From NCBI GenBank assembly GCA_016722705.1, contig JADKGN010000006.1:1-36907 (forward strand): a stretch of DNA of 36,907 nt. Direction: 5' to 3'. The notes under the pieces are model-generated. The model saw nothing but the letters and a program-made list of their open reading frames with translations, ran no database searches and was not told the origin of the DNA. Position 1 is the first letter of the stretch. The number at the start of each line of letters is the position of its first letter. The DNA comes from Candidatus Dechloromonas phosphoritropha (lineage in GTDB: Bacteria > Pseudomonadota > Gammaproteobacteria > Burkholderiales > Rhodocyclaceae). Shown in pieces: positions 1-9,204 of this stretch. Made by a program: the position numbers and the translations under genes.

Positions 1-1
1 C

Positions 2-308
2 GAGCGTCGTCTCGACTTCGGCAAGTCCCTCCTGCAGATCCAGGTTGCCGTCCAGCTCAACGGACTGAATCCGGAAGACGTCACCGTCGAGGCTGATCAT
101 GCCTGGGTCCGCAAGGCACGTTCATCCGGGCGGGCCCGTCACTACCCGCTGAGCACCTGGGAGTAACCGGTAATGGCGAAATGCCTTACACCATCGACCT
201 TGACGCTGAAATTCTGCGTGGCAGCCTGCGAATACTGATCCGCGTCTTCCCGTCGCATCCGGAACTGATCCACAGGTTTGAGACGGGCCTGCGATGGTCT
301 GGCTATGA
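2..308 (+). CDS. glgP: Alpha-glucan phosphorylase, C-terminal end (partial, frameshifted)
   Basis: This is the last part of a glycogen/alpha-glucan phosphorylase, which releases glucose-1-phosphate from alpha-1,4-glucans in the cytoplasm; the gene begins before the window. The first frame reads a beta-rich tail with VQLNGLNPEDVTVE. Translation then continues in a second frame from about 150 (LRILIRVFPSHPELIHRFET). Both pieces match the C-terminal end of the DUF3417-type phosphorylases. A second one-base slip near 290 would give an end at the TGA at 306-308 (ending AMVWL). It lies directly upstream of pgi and glgA on the same strand, which supports a glycogen-metabolism operon. The family call rests on this tail only. 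Confidence 0.6.
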
Positions 309-317
309 GACTCCCGA

Positions 318-1911
318 ATGGACTCTCGCCTGGCGCCGTTGCCGCCTTATGCTGAAGCCGTGCGCCCGGCGCAGCTGGTAAGGAACTGTTCGCCGCCGAC
401 GGACAACGCTTCGAACGCTTCTCGCTCCGCCACGACGGCCTGCTGCCCGGATTTCTCCAAGCAGCGCATCGGACGCCGAAACACCACACCGTTGCACGCG
501 CTGGCCGACGCCGCCGACCTGGACGGCTGGAAGCGGAAGATAGGCCGGCGAGCCGATCAACCACACCGAAGGCCGCGCTGTCCGTCACATGCCGTTGCGT
601 GCCGACAAGCAGGAACCGTCTCGAAGTGCGCGTTGTCCTCGAAAGCGCCTACGGAACTTCTGCGAGAGCATTCACAGCGGCAAGTGAAGAGGGTTTGCTT
701 ATGAGCACATCACCGATGTCGTCAATATCGGCATCGGCGGTTCTGACCTCGGCCGCGCAGTGCATGGCGGTCAGGGGCGTTTTCGCCGTGGCACCACCAG
801 CCGGACCTCAATGTCCATTTCGTCGCCAACGTCGATGGCGCTGACATCGCCTGGCCGCTGCTCGCCCGGCTCAACCTGGCGCACAACGCTGTTCGTGATC
901 GCCAGCAAGACGTTTCGTTACCGCTCGAGACGCTGATCAACGCGCGCACCGCCCGCGCCTGGCCGTTCGCCGCGGCCGGGCGCGAAAGCGCGGTCAGCCA
1001 GCATTTCGTCGCCATCTCGACCAACATGGAACTTGACGCGACAGTTCGGCATCTCCCGACAACGTCTTCGAATTCCTGGGACTGGGTGGGCGGGCGCTAT
1101 TCGCTGTGGTCGGCAATCGGCCTGTCGCTGGCGCTCATCGTCGGCTGGCGGCACCAAGCAACTGATGGCCGGCGCCCGCGCCATGGAGAAGCACTCTCAT
1201 CGAAGCGCCGGTAGCCGCTAACCTGTTGCCGACGCTGGCTCTGCTCAGCCTGTGGAATACCGACTTCCTCGGCGCGTCAAGCCTGGCGATCCTGCCCTAC
1301 AGCCAGTCGCTCGCTCTGCTGCCAGCCTACCTGCAGCAACTCGAAATGGAGAGCAACGGCAAGCAGACCGACCGCGACGGCGAAGCAGTCGGCGTCGGGA
1401 CCCGTCCGGTACTCTGGGGTGAAGCGGGAACCAATGGCCAGCACTCGTTCTATCAATTGCTCCATCAGGGTGGCCAGACCATTCCCTGTGATTTCATCGC
1501 GCTGCGCGACAGCGACTTTCCGCTGCCCGGCAGCCACCATGTGGCGCTGCTCGCCAACCGCCTGGCGCAACCGGCCGCGCTCGCCTTTTGGCCAGGCCGC
1601 CGCCGAGGCCCGTGCCGCCGGCGTGCCGGAAGTACTGGTTCCGTACAAGGTTTTTCCAGGCAACCAGCCGTCGACCACGCTGCTCCTGCCGGCGCTTAGC
1701 CCGTATAACGCTGGGCCAGTTGCTGGCGCTCTACGAGCACAAGGTCTTCTGCCTCGAGGTCCTGTGGAACCTGAATTCCTTCGACCAGTGGGGTGTCGAA
1801 CTCGGCAAGCAACTCGCCAACCGGCTGACACCGTTGCTTGAAGGCGCCGGCGACGACGCCGCCTTCGACTCTCGACGCGCAGGCCTGCTGGGCCGCCCTG
1901 AAAACCGATGA
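318..1911 (+). CDS. pgi: Glucose-6-phosphate isomerase, broken by about ten frameshifts
   Basis: Phosphoglucose isomerase interconverts glucose-6-phosphate and fructose-6-phosphate in glycolysis and gluconeogenesis. The protein can be followed across all three frames in the right order. DVVNIGIGGSDLG is near 720, FVANVDGAD near 820, SKTF near 905, WDWVGGRYSLWSAIGLS near 1080, LPAYLQQLEMESNGK near 1320, GTNGQHSFYQLLHQG near 1430 and FDQWGVELGKQLA near 1780. The total length (about 1.6 kb, 530 residues) is normal for the family. No single frame covers more than a quarter of it, so as written the gene is unreadable. Its TGA at 1909-1911 overlaps the glgA start as ATGA. The start at 318 (MDSRLAPLPPYAEAV) is a best guess. 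Because neighbouring essential genes show the same defects, consensus errors are likelier than gene death. Confidence 0.85.
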
Positions 1912-3368
1912 ACCGCCTTTCGATCCTCTTCGCCACCTCGGAAATGGCTCCCTGGGTCAAGACCGGCGGCCTCGGCGACGTCGCCGCTGCTTTGCCGGCA
2001 GCGCTGCGCCGCGCCCGCCACGATGTCCGGGTGCTGATTCCCCGCCTATCCGGCAATGCTCACAGCCTTTCCGCAAGCCACCCTGCTCGCCGAACTGCCG
2101 TCGCTTGCCCCAAGCCCTGCCGGCGGCCCGCCTGCTCGCCGCCGAGGCCGACGGCCTGCCGCTGATCCTGCTCGACTGTCCGCCGCCCTATGAGCGTCCC
2201 GGCAACCCCTATCTCGACGCGCTCGGCCACGACTGGACTGACAACGGCATCCGCTTTGGCCTGCTTTCACGGGTTGCCGCGCTGCTCGGCCAACCAGCCT
2301 CGCCGCTCGCCTGGCGCCCTGATGCCGTCCATGTCAACGACTGGCAGACGGCGCTCGCCCCGGCCTGGCTGCATTACGAGGGGCGGCGCCGCCAGCGTCG
2401 TCACCAGGTACAACATCGCCTTCCAGGGCAACTCGCGCCCCGGCTACCTGTCGGCGCTCGGCCTGCCTGATTACGCCTGGCGCCTCGATGGTGTCGAATA
2501 CCACGGCCAGCTTTCCTTCCTCAAGGCCGGCCTGCAACTGGCGACGCTGATCTCGACGGTCAGCCCGACCTACGCCCGCGAAATCCAGGACGAGTATTTC
2601 GGCTACGGGCTTGCTCCCTTGCTGCGCCATCGCGCCAACGCGCTGCGCGGCATCCTGAACGGCGTCGACAGCGCAATCTGGAACCCGGCCTGCGATCCCG
2701 CGCTGGCCGCTCCCTATGCTGCCAACCGGCTCGCCGCCAAGCGCACCAACAAGCGTGCGCTGCAACTGGAAATGGGCCTCGACCCGGTGGACGATCGGCC
2801 ACTGTTCGGTATCATCAGCCGCCTGACCGACCAGAAGGGACTCGATCTCGTGCTGGCGCTGGGTGACGGAATCACCCACCTGCCGGCCCAGCTGGCCATT
2901 CTCGGTAGCGGCGACAAGGCCCTAGAAGCCGGGTTCAGCGAGCTCGCCGCTCGCCACCCCGGCCAGATCGCCGTCCGCCTCGGCTTCGACGAAACCCTGG
3001 CCCATCGCATCGAGGCCGGTGCCGACTGCTTCCTGATGCCGTCGCGCTTCGAGCCCTGCGGCCTCAACCAGATGTACAGCCTGCGCTACGGCACGCCGCC
3101 CATCGTGCGTGCCACCGGCGGCCTCGCCGATACCGTGATCGACGTCAGCGAAGCCACACTGGCCGCCAAGACGGCCAACGGCTTCGTCGTCGACGGGGAA
3201 ACGCCGCACGCGCTGTGGCTGACGCTCGAACGCGCCACCCGCTACTGGCAAGACCGCAAGCTGTGGCAGCGCATCCAGCAGAACGGCATGCGCCGCGATT
3301 TCTCGTGGGAACACGTCGCCCACGACTACGTCACCCTCTACCAAGACGCCATCGCCGCCCGCACCTGA
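1908..3368 (+). CDS. glgA: Glycogen synthase (ADP-glucose), three frameshifts in the N-terminal half
   Basis: Bacterial glycogen synthase (GT5) transfers glucose from ADP-glucose to the growing glucan. The N-terminus shows the ADP-glucose-binding KTGGLGDVAAALP motif (residues about 20-32). DAVHVNDWQTAL lies near 2325, NIAFQG near 2415 and ILNGVDSAIWNP near 2655. The GT-B C-terminal domain has FGIISRLTDQKGLDL and FEPCGLNQMYSLRYG. Total length is about 486 residues, as in GlgA. Frame changes occur near 2045, near 2100 and near 2390; the second half (2405-3368) is clean. The ATG overlaps the pgi stop (ATGA), which indicates translational coupling. folA follows 5 bp after the stop. Confidence 0.92.
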
Positions 3369-3373
3369 AAGCG

Positions 3374-3856
3374 ATGCCGGAAATCGTCCTCATCGCTGCC
3401 GTCGCCAGCAACCGCGTGATCGGCCGCGACAACCGGCTGCTCTGGAACATCCCGGAAGACATGGCGCATTTCAAGGCGCTGACCGCCGGCCACACGGTCG
3501 TCATGGGGCGCAAAACCTGGGAATCGCTGCCACAGCGCTTCCGGCCCCTGCCGGGGCGCCGCAACATCGTCGTCAGCCGCCAGGCCGACTATGACACACC
3601 CGGCGCCGAAGTTGCAGACTCATTGGAAAATGCCTTGAAAATGGCGTCGACCGCAGCAAGCGTTTTTGTCATCGGCGGCGAGCAAATCTATGCGCAGGCA
3701 ATGGCCGTCGCCGACCGCCTGGAAATTACTGAAGTCAATCAAGAACCGGAAGGCGATGCCTGGTTTCCCGAGATTGCTGGGGTCGACTGGGAAAAAGCGG
3801 CAAAAATCGAGGGGAACGGGCACGCCTTCGTGACCTATCGCCGACGCACCACTTAG
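3374..3856 (+). CDS. folA: Dihydrofolate reductase
   Basis: This enzyme reduces dihydrofolate to tetrahydrofolate with NADPH, supplying one-carbon metabolism. The 160-residue protein is intact and of typical length. It begins IVLIAAVASNRVIGRDN, followed by the active-site loop LLWNIPEDMAHFK (the acidic residue of the DHFR fold is in PED). It continues with the NADPH-binding VVMGRKTWESLP, PLPGRRNIVVSR and FVIGGEQIYAQAM. The ATG at 3374 is chosen because it gives the canonical MPEIVLIAAV start, 5 bp after the glgA stop. It is probably co-transcribed with the glycogen genes, although the functions are unrelated. Confidence 0.95.
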   Translation: MPEIVLIAAVASNRVIGRDNRLLWNIPEDMAHFKALTAGHTVVMGRKTWESLPQRFRPLPGRRNIVVSRQADYDTPGAEVADSLENALKMASTAASVFVIGGEQIYAQAMAVADRLEITEVNQEPEGDAWFPEIAGVDWEKAAKIEGNGHAFVTYRRRTT

Positions 3857-4009
3857 AAATATCAGCCCGCCCCCTTTTTCGTGTTCGCCCAGTCGCTTGC
3901 TGCTGTCTCTATTGTTCGTCGAGAATTAGCCACACCAAAATTCCAGACCCTTTTAGCTTCCTGGTCTTACTGTGCCAAAAGTTGGATGGGACCATCCCGC
4001 AACACGGAC
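3857..4009. other. Non-coding flank, left of the IS66 insertion
   Basis: The stretch between folA and the IS66-family element shows no gene. If the IS and one copy of its target duplication are removed, it joins 6417-6569, giving about 310 bp before the IS1634-family element. I see no convincing open frame or terminator hairpin in the joined sequence, and its original function is unknown. Confidence 0.5.
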
Positions 4010-4017
4010 ATCGCTGA
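4010..4017. repeat. Target-site duplication, left copy (ATCGCTGA)
   Basis: The eight bases directly before the left inverted repeat of the IS66 element are identical to 6409-6416, directly after the right inverted repeat. Confidence 0.92.
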
Positions 4018-4041
4018 GTAACCGGTAACTCTGCGGCGTTC
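4018..4041 (+). repeat. IS66 left terminal inverted repeat
   Basis: Starts GTAACCGGTAACT and continues with GCGGCGT. It pairs with 6385-6408, with a few mismatches or a one-base offset inside the arm. Confidence 0.85.
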
Positions 4042-4106
4042 TTTCCAGCGCCGATCGTGCTGTCGACAATGTCCTCCTCGAATCACGAAACGCGGAGGAG
4101 GCCAGG

Positions 4107-4416
4107 ATGGCCAAGGCAGGGGAAGGGTCGCGGGTGCGGCGTAGCGCGAGCGAATGGGAGGCGTTGCTGTCGCGATTTCCGGGCAGCGGTTTGAACGTTG
4201 CGACCTTCTGCAAACGCGAAGGGATCAGCGATACCAGCTTCCATCGCTGGCGCACACGTCTGGGCATCGCCCTCGACAGTCAGGACAAGGCCAGCGGCCA
4301 GCCGGCCACCTTCGTCGACGTCGGCCCTCTGAGCACAACCACGGCGACGCCCGCTCGTTTCCACCTCACCCCTCGACCTCGGCGGCGGCCTGATCCTGCA
4401 GCTGGAGCGCCGCTGA
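4107..4416 (+). CDS. tnpA: IS66 TnpA-like accessory protein, one frameshift
   Basis: This is the small first protein of IS66 elements, with a helix-turn-helix and presumed to bind the ends or assist transposition. The N-terminal half (SASEWEALLSRFPGSGLNVATF, then SDTSFHRWRTRLGI) contains the HTH. The family's C-terminal signature DLGGGLILQLERR is present in another frame and ends at the TGA 4414-4416. One slip between about 4320 and 4370 is therefore needed. The stop overlaps the tnpB ATG (TGATG). Without correction the frame runs on into tnpB and produces an apparent fusion, which I judge artificial. Confidence 0.8.
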
Positions 4417-4793
4417 TGTTTTTCCCTGAAGGCCAAATCCGCGTCCAAGTCTATGGCCAGCCGGTCGACCTGCGCAAATCCTTCGACGGTCTGTACGCGA
4501 TCACCCGTCATGTCCTCGGTCAGGACCCGCTGAGCGGCCAGCTCTTCGTCTTCTTCAATCGCCGTGGCACTCAGGTGAAGGTGCTCTACTGGGATCGCAG
4601 CGGCTTCTGCCTGTGGGCCAAGCGTCTCGAAGAAGGCCGTTTCGTCGCCAACTGGGATAAAGTGCGCACGTGCGAAATCGACTGGACCGGTCTGAAACTG
4701 CTCCTCGAAGGGATCGAGCCGGGACGCCGGAAGAAGCGTTATCACGCCTCTGGAGCGCCCATAAAAACGCTTCAAAACAGCGGCTTGTGTTAA
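4416..4793 (+). CDS. tnpB: IS66 TnpB (Orf2) protein
   Basis: The intact 125-residue second protein of IS66 elements, required for transposition by a poorly understood role. It has the family signatures PVDLRKSFDGLYAI, LFVFFNRRGTQVKVLYWDR and GFCLWAKRLEEGRF. The ATG at 4416 overlaps the tnpA stop, and MFFPEGQIRVQVYG is the expected N-terminus. The last residues (from about 4745) differ from the usual short basic end and run to 4793, ten bases before tnpC. Confidence 0.9.
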   Translation: MFFPEGQIRVQVYGQPVDLRKSFDGLYAITRHVLGQDPLSGQLFVFFNRRGTQVKVLYWDRSGFCLWAKRLEEGRFVANWDKVRTCEIDWTGLKLLLEGIEPGRRKKRYHASGAPIKTLQNSGLC

Positions 4794-4802
4794 AATACAC
4801 GC

Positions 4803-6377
4803 ATGGATTCAGCACGTTACCAGACGGTTTACAACCTCGAACAAGCCGCGGCATTGTGCCCGCAAGAGGTGCTGGATCTGTGCCAGACGCTGTCTGCTGA
4901 AATCACCGCACTGAAGCAACAAATCGACTGGTTCAAGCGCCAGATCTTCGGCCAGAAAAGCGAACGACGCATCGACGTCACGCCGAGCGGCCAACTGAGT
5001 CTCGGCGAGTTCCCGACGCCCCCACCAGGTTCTGAGTCACCAGGTCGCCCCGTCGCCGCGCATACCCGTCAGCCGACCAGCAAGCGTCCCAGTGACGAAA
5101 GCGTGCCCTTCTTCGACGAGAACCGCGTCCCAGTCGAAGTCGTCGAGCTCACCGCGCCGGAAGTCGAAGGCCTCTCCCGAGGACTACGAGGTCATCAGCC
5201 ACAAGGACAGCTATCGCCTGGCGCAACGGCCGGGTAGCTACGTGGTGATCAAGTATCGCCGGCCGGTAATCAAGCTCAAGAGTAACCAGACACTGGTCTG
5301 CGCCAACGCGCCGGCCGGTGTCATTGAGGGCAGCCGGGCCGACGTCAGCTTCGTCGCCGGACTGCTGATTGACAAATTTGCCTACCACCTGCCACTGTAT
5401 CGCCAGCATCAACGCCTGGCCGATGCGGGAATCACCGTCAGCCGGCCGTGGCTGACGCAGATCGGGCAACAGGGCATCACTCTGCTCGAACCGATCTACG
5501 AGGCGCAGTTTGCCTCGATCCGCAGCTCGCGCGTCAAGGCGATGGACGGACGCCGATCAAGGCCGGACAGGGCGCACCCGGCAAGCTGAAAGCGGCGTAC
5601 TTCTGGCCGGTGTATGGCGAAGGCGACGAAATCTGTTTCCCCTTCTTCGCCAGTCGCGAGTTCAAGCACGTCGAGGCGGCCCTCGGACTGACCGCCGCCG
5701 AAGGCGCGGTGCTGTTGTCGGACGGCTATCAGGCCTACAGTCATTACGCGGCGCAGATCGGGATCACGCACGCCCAATGCTGGGCGCACACGCGTCGTAA
5801 GTTCTTTGACGCGCAAGACGCGGAACCAGAAGCGGCAGCGCAGGCACTCGCGCTCATTGGGGACCTGTATCAGGTCGAAGAGCGCATCCGCGAGCAAAAG
5901 CTCACCGGTGCAAGGAAGCGCGACTATCGTCTGGAGCATGCCAAACCGATCGTCGAGCGTTTCTTCGCCTGGGTTGGCGAACGCTTCGCGGCGCAGGGGC
6001 TGTTACCGCGCAATCCGCTGACCAGGGCGCTGGCCTATGCGCGCGATCGACGATGGGGACTGGAGGTCTTCCTCGCCGACCCGGACGTGCCGATCGACAC
6101 CAATCACCTCGAACGCGCCCTGCGGGTGATTCCCATGGGGCGCCGCTCCTGGCTGTTCTGCTGGACGGAGTTCGGCGCCAGGCAGGTCGGGATCATCCAG
6201 AGCCTGATCGTTACCTGTCGGCTGCATCAGATCGACCCCTACGATTATCTCGTCGATGTCCTGCAGCGCGTCGCCGAGCACCCCGCCGACCGCGTCCATG
6301 AACTCACGCCACGGGTCTGGAAAGAACTGTTCGCTCAGAACCCGCTGCGCTCGCCTTTGTACGCGTTGCCGAAGTAG
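4803..6377 (+). CDS. tnpC: IS66 TnpC DDE transposase, two frameshifts
   Basis: The main IS66 transposase. In order it shows an N-terminal helical/leucine-rich segment (about residues 10-50, with WFKRQIFGQKSERR), a zinc-finger region, and the DDE core. The core has D in VKAMD(E)TPIKAG near 5545, D in VLLSDGYQAY near 5715 and E in DTNHLERALR near 6105. The end MGRRSWLFCWTEFGARQVG, followed by the C-terminal HELTPRVWKELF region, is typical. One-base slips near 5175 and near 5548 (the first catalytic D motif) interrupt it. Total length (about 525 residues) is normal. If real, the frameshifts make the copy inactive. Confidence 0.9.
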
Positions 6378-6384
6378 GGGCGCT

Positions 6385-6408
6385 CGACGCCGCGTAGTTG
6401 CCGGTTAC
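6385..6408 (-). repeat. IS66 right terminal inverted repeat
   Basis: Read inward on the - strand it begins GTAACCGGCAACT and contains GCGGCGTC, matching the left end. Confidence 0.85.
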
Positions 6409-6416
6409 ATCGCTGA
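6409..6416. repeat. Target-site duplication, right copy (ATCGCTGA)
   Basis: Exact copy of 4010-4017. Both abut the inverted-repeat termini, which fixes the element boundaries. Confidence 0.92.
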
Positions 6417-6569
6417 AGCCTGCTGACGATGGTGCGGGCTATAAGCAATCGTAACGTTGGAATCGAGTCCGGCCCATGGCGCTGTGCCCGTTCAGCTGCC
6501 GCGAGGGACGTAATCCTCGGGTAAGGCAAGCGTTTCTGGTCGACCACGGTTTTTTGGGGCTGCCCTCCC

Positions 6570-6582
6570 GAGTTCGACAGTT
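6570..6582 (+). repeat. Left inverted repeat of the IS1634-family element
   Basis: GAGTTCGACAGTT, exactly complementary to 8476-8488 at the other side of the transposase gene. Confidence 0.65.
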
Positions 6583-6630
6583 AATTGCGCAAGTGACTGA
6601 TTTCACTTGAGGTGAATTTAAAGAATGCCA

Positions 6631-8332
6631 CTACAACAGCGTCAGTTGCTGCGGGGCGGTCGGTTTTTTCACGTCCAGGGCATTAAGCACCTCGGTTTGC
6701 TCGGCACTGAGGATCGAGACGCCGGTGACGGGTTCAGACGCGTTGAGCCGGATCTGGTGACGCTGGATTCGGCGAAGGTAGTCGAGCGCTCGTTCCGGCG
6801 ATAGCCCGGCGTTGGCCGCTTTCAGGCGCTGACGCATGACCCGGTAAAGGATCAGCGCCATGAAGCAGATCGCCGCGTGAGCCCGGATGCGTTCGGGCAG
6901 ACGGTGGTAGACCGGTCCGATCTCCAATTCGGATTTGAGTACCTTGAAGCCGCGCTCGATATCCGCCAGCGACTTGTACCGTGCAACAACGTCCCGGGTG
7001 ATCAGGTCCGTCGTATTGGTCACCAGCAGCAGTTTGCCGTCCATCAGGTTCGCCAAGGAACGCGCGCGCTCATCGATAGCGTAGATGAAGCGCTCGCTTT
7101 TCAGGTCGACCTTGATGATCTTCGACAGATGGGCCTCGCTGACCTCATGGAAGAAGCGCGCCTTGGCGCCACTGTCCGAGAGCTTGCGGCCCCGATGGTT
7201 GACGCCGTCATCCTGATCGTCAAGTTTGCCCACCCACTGCGCGGCGCGCTGGATCAGCTTCCCGATCTGCTCGTCCCGTCGTTGGGTCTGTAGGGCGGTA
7301 CGTTCTGGATCGTGGGCAATCACCAAGCGCAGCGCGTTCCACGTCTTTTCAGCGATGATCTCGACGGTTGCCGCTTGGCACTGGCTCTTGTGGAAGTCAT
7401 CGAGCAGTTCAGTGAATTCGTGATAGCGGCGTCCCGGCACCGCCAGGATGAATTCGAGCGGCCGGCCACTGGCCAGACGTATTTCGCTCAGCGCATCGAG
7501 GTTGTCCAAGCTGAGCAAGCCGCGATCGGCCACCAACACCAGGCGACTGACCGAGGGGAACCGGTTCAACACGATTTTGAGCATCGGCAGCAGCGTCTTT
7601 GTCTCCGCCGTATTGCCGTCGACCACCGCGTGGCAGATCGGCAAGCCCTCGGCCGTCTGCACCACGCCGAGCATGAATTGCCGTGCAATCAGCCCTTCCT
7701 TGGCCATGCCAAAGGCACGCACATCGCTTTCCTGGGTGCTCAGTCCCTCGGCGCGTATCGTCGTCAGGTCATAGAACACGACGGACAGATCCTGATCGAT
7801 CATCGCTCGCAGCAAGCCGGCCACCACGGTATCGACCGCCTCGTGTTGATCCATCAGGGCATCCATGCTGCGCAGCAGATGCTGATGCGTGATCGCTTTG
7901 ACCTCGACCTCAGGCAAGGCCACCGTCTCCAGCCAGCGCAACACGCCCAGTTTGGATTCCGGATCGCAGAGTCGGTTGAACACCATCACCCGGATCAGCG
8001 CTTCCACGTCGATCGTATGCCGCGTGCGGCGAAACACCCGCTTCAGTTCGGCAAAACCGAGCGATTTCCAGAGTTCGGTCAGTGTCCATACATCGCCAAA
8101 CGCCCGGGCCGACTCGAAGCTCACCGTCGGTGTCGGTGGCACAACCACCATGGCTTCCACGGCCCGATACCTTGAGCAACCCCTTGATCACTGAATCGAG
8201 ACCGCCATCGCGTTAATCAAGACGGCCAAGCGTCGCCACGGTACGCTTCTTCACCCGCCCAGCGTCGTCCCGGTAGGACTCGACGAGTTGGACGTAGCGG
8301 CGACCTCCTGAGGTGGTTATCTTGACATGCAT
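6631..8332 (-). CDS. IS1634-family DDE transposase, frameshift near the N-terminus
   Basis: A cut-and-paste transposase of the IS4-related IS1634 group. The main frame (509 residues, 8160 to 6631) contains VFYDLTTIRAEG (first D), LVADRGLLS (second D) and the C-terminal E region YKSLADIERGFKVLKSELE, followed by RLPERIRAHAAICFMALIL. The expected N-terminus lies upstream in another frame: an ATG at 8330-8332 gives KITTSGGRRYVQLVESYRDD and RVKKRTVATLGRLD. It then meets a TAA and resumes as DSVIKGLLKVSGR before joining the main frame. One or two slips between 8160 and 8220 would restore one protein of about 567 residues. Otherwise a shorter internal start would have to be used. Confidence 0.88.
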
Positions 8333-8475
8333 GCCGCCACAGCATCACCGACATGAGTCCTGTCAAGTCAGAATTTAATAGGCCTTAGCGTGCCACCACA
8401 CAACTTTCTTAGACATCCTCTGAAACCCGCGCCGTTACTGGGGCCATGTGTCAAAAATGGCTACTTTTGCCGCTG

Positions 8476-8488
8476 AACTGTCGAACTC
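8476..8488 (-). repeat. Right inverted repeat of the IS1634-family element
   Basis: AACTGTCGAACTC, the 13-bp perfect partner of 6570-6582, located about 145 bp upstream of the transposase start. Confidence 0.65.
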
Positions 8489-8672
8489 CTGTTGTCCGTC
8501 CCATGATCACCTCCACGTCAAATGGTAGAACAATCATGGCAATTAACGGCACGTTTGTAAATATATTAATGGAACGCACCACTAGTGCCCGGGCAAGCAT
8601 CCGAAAAATGGGCATCCGAAAAAAATTAAGTGAGTGCCATTCGGGTAAAGCCCCCTTGTGTCACGCCCCCTA
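8489..8672. other. Spacer between the IS1634- and IS3-family elements
   Basis: No gene is supported. It holds a direct repeat GCATCCGAAAAA at 8597-8608 and 8612-8623 and is noticeably AT-richer than its surroundings. It does not continue the peptidase gene found on the other side of the IS3 element. Confidence 0.5.
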
Positions 8673-8696
8673 CGTCAGAATAGTTGTCGCCTCGAT
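8673..8696 (+). repeat. IS3 left inverted repeat
   Basis: Begins CGTCAGAATAGTTGTCGCCT; pairs with 10295-10318 with three mismatches. Confidence 0.85.
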
Positions 8697-8731
8697 AGAA
8701 TCTCCCCCTGGGGCGGCGACAAAGGATGGAA

Positions 8732-9204
8732 ATGGCAAGGTATTCAGAGAAGTTCAAAGGTAGAGCGGTAGCACGATTGTTGGCGCCGGAAAATGCAGCA
8801 ATAGATGTGGTGGCCCGTGAAGTAGGCATTGGTTCGGGAACCCTTGAGCGTTGGCGAGATGACGCGCAGTCCATGCCCGCCCGAGGGCGGGCATGGACTG
8901 TGGCGGCGCGCCTGGAGGCGGTGATCGTCACTGCGGCGCTGGACGAAACCAGCAAAAGCGCGTGGTGTCGAGAGCACGGCGTTTATCCGGACGAGCTGAT
9001 CAAATGGTGGGCCAGCGCCACGACAGCGTTGGCCGAACCGGAAGAAGTCAGAGCCAGCCCGCAAGCAACCCGACAAGACCGCAAACGCATCAAGGAACTC
9101 GAACGCGAATTGCTACGCAAGGACCGGGCACTCGCTGAAACCGCTGCCCTGCTGGTTCTCTCAAAAAAGTCGCGGCGATCTTCAACAAAGGCGAGGCCGA
9201 ATGA
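8732..9204 (+). CDS. IS3-family OrfA (HTH protein), frameshift at the end
   Basis: OrfA binds the IS ends and forms the N-terminal part of the OrfAB transposase. It has two HTH-like segments (about residues 8-45, ending VGIGSGTLERWRDD, and about 55-90, with SAWCREHGVYPDELIKWW). A leucine-rich coiled coil (RKRIKELERELLRKDRALAE) and LLVLSKK follow. In the written frame the end is scrambled after LSKK. One extra A in the six-A run near 9166 restores VAAIFNKGEAE and a stop at 9202-9204, overlapping the orfB start (ATGA). The ATG at 8732 is preferred over 8726 because AAAGGA sits six bases upstream of it. An A-rich slip site here could also be the programmed -1 frameshift of IS3 elements. Confidence 0.82.
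8867..8900. repeat. 34-bp palindrome inside IS3 orfA
   Basis: Two perfect 16-bp arms, 8867-8882 and 8885-8900, separated by GA. The arms begin CAGTCCATGCCC and the sequence is very GC-rich, so a strong hairpin can form in DNA or in the orfA mRNA. It encodes SMPARGRAW within OrfA. Confidence 0.8.

Larger units (their letters stand above)
4018..6408 (+). mobile_element. IS66-family insertion sequence, complete ends
   Basis: A 2391-bp element with three consecutive genes (tnpA, tnpB, tnpC), the IS66 arrangement. Its ends form an imperfect inverted repeat: GTAACCGGTAACT at the left and GTAACCGGCAACT read inward from the right, extending with a few mismatches to about 24 bp. The flanks are an exact 8-bp direct repeat, ATCGCTGA, which is the duplication length typical of IS66. 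tnpA has one frameshift and tnpC two, so the element is either decayed or carries consensus errors. Confidence 0.93.
6570..8488 (-). mobile_element. IS1634-family insertion sequence (boundaries tentative)
   Basis: A single - strand transposase gene lies between an inverted repeat: GAGTTCGACAGTT at 6570-6582 and its exact complement at 8476-8488. Weaker matching continues inward (AAGT in both). The implied length, about 1.9 kb, suits the IS1634 family. I see no matching direct repeat outside these ends, so the boundaries may be off by some bases or one flank has been rearranged. Confidence 0.65.

Noticed and set aside
163..173. GTAACCGGTAA near the window start, identical to the beginning of the IS66 inverted repeat at 4018
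   Set aside because: It lies inside the phosphorylase reading frame, has no partner end or duplication, and only 11 bp match; probably chance.
4107..4793. Apparent TnpA-TnpB fusion protein of 228 residues
   Set aside because: The natural TnpA end (DLGGGLILQLERR) is present in another frame with its stop overlapping the TnpB ATG, so the fusion results from a one-base slip.
7312..8175. Long + strand open frame of 287 codons opposite the IS1634-family transposase
   Set aside because: It is the antisense shadow of a well-matched transposase and has a composition rich in His, Gln and Arg without any recognisable motif.
8446..8763. + strand open frame of 105 codons across the IS1634-IS3 spacer
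   Set aside because: Crosses the ends of both insertion elements, lacks a ribosome site and resembles no protein.
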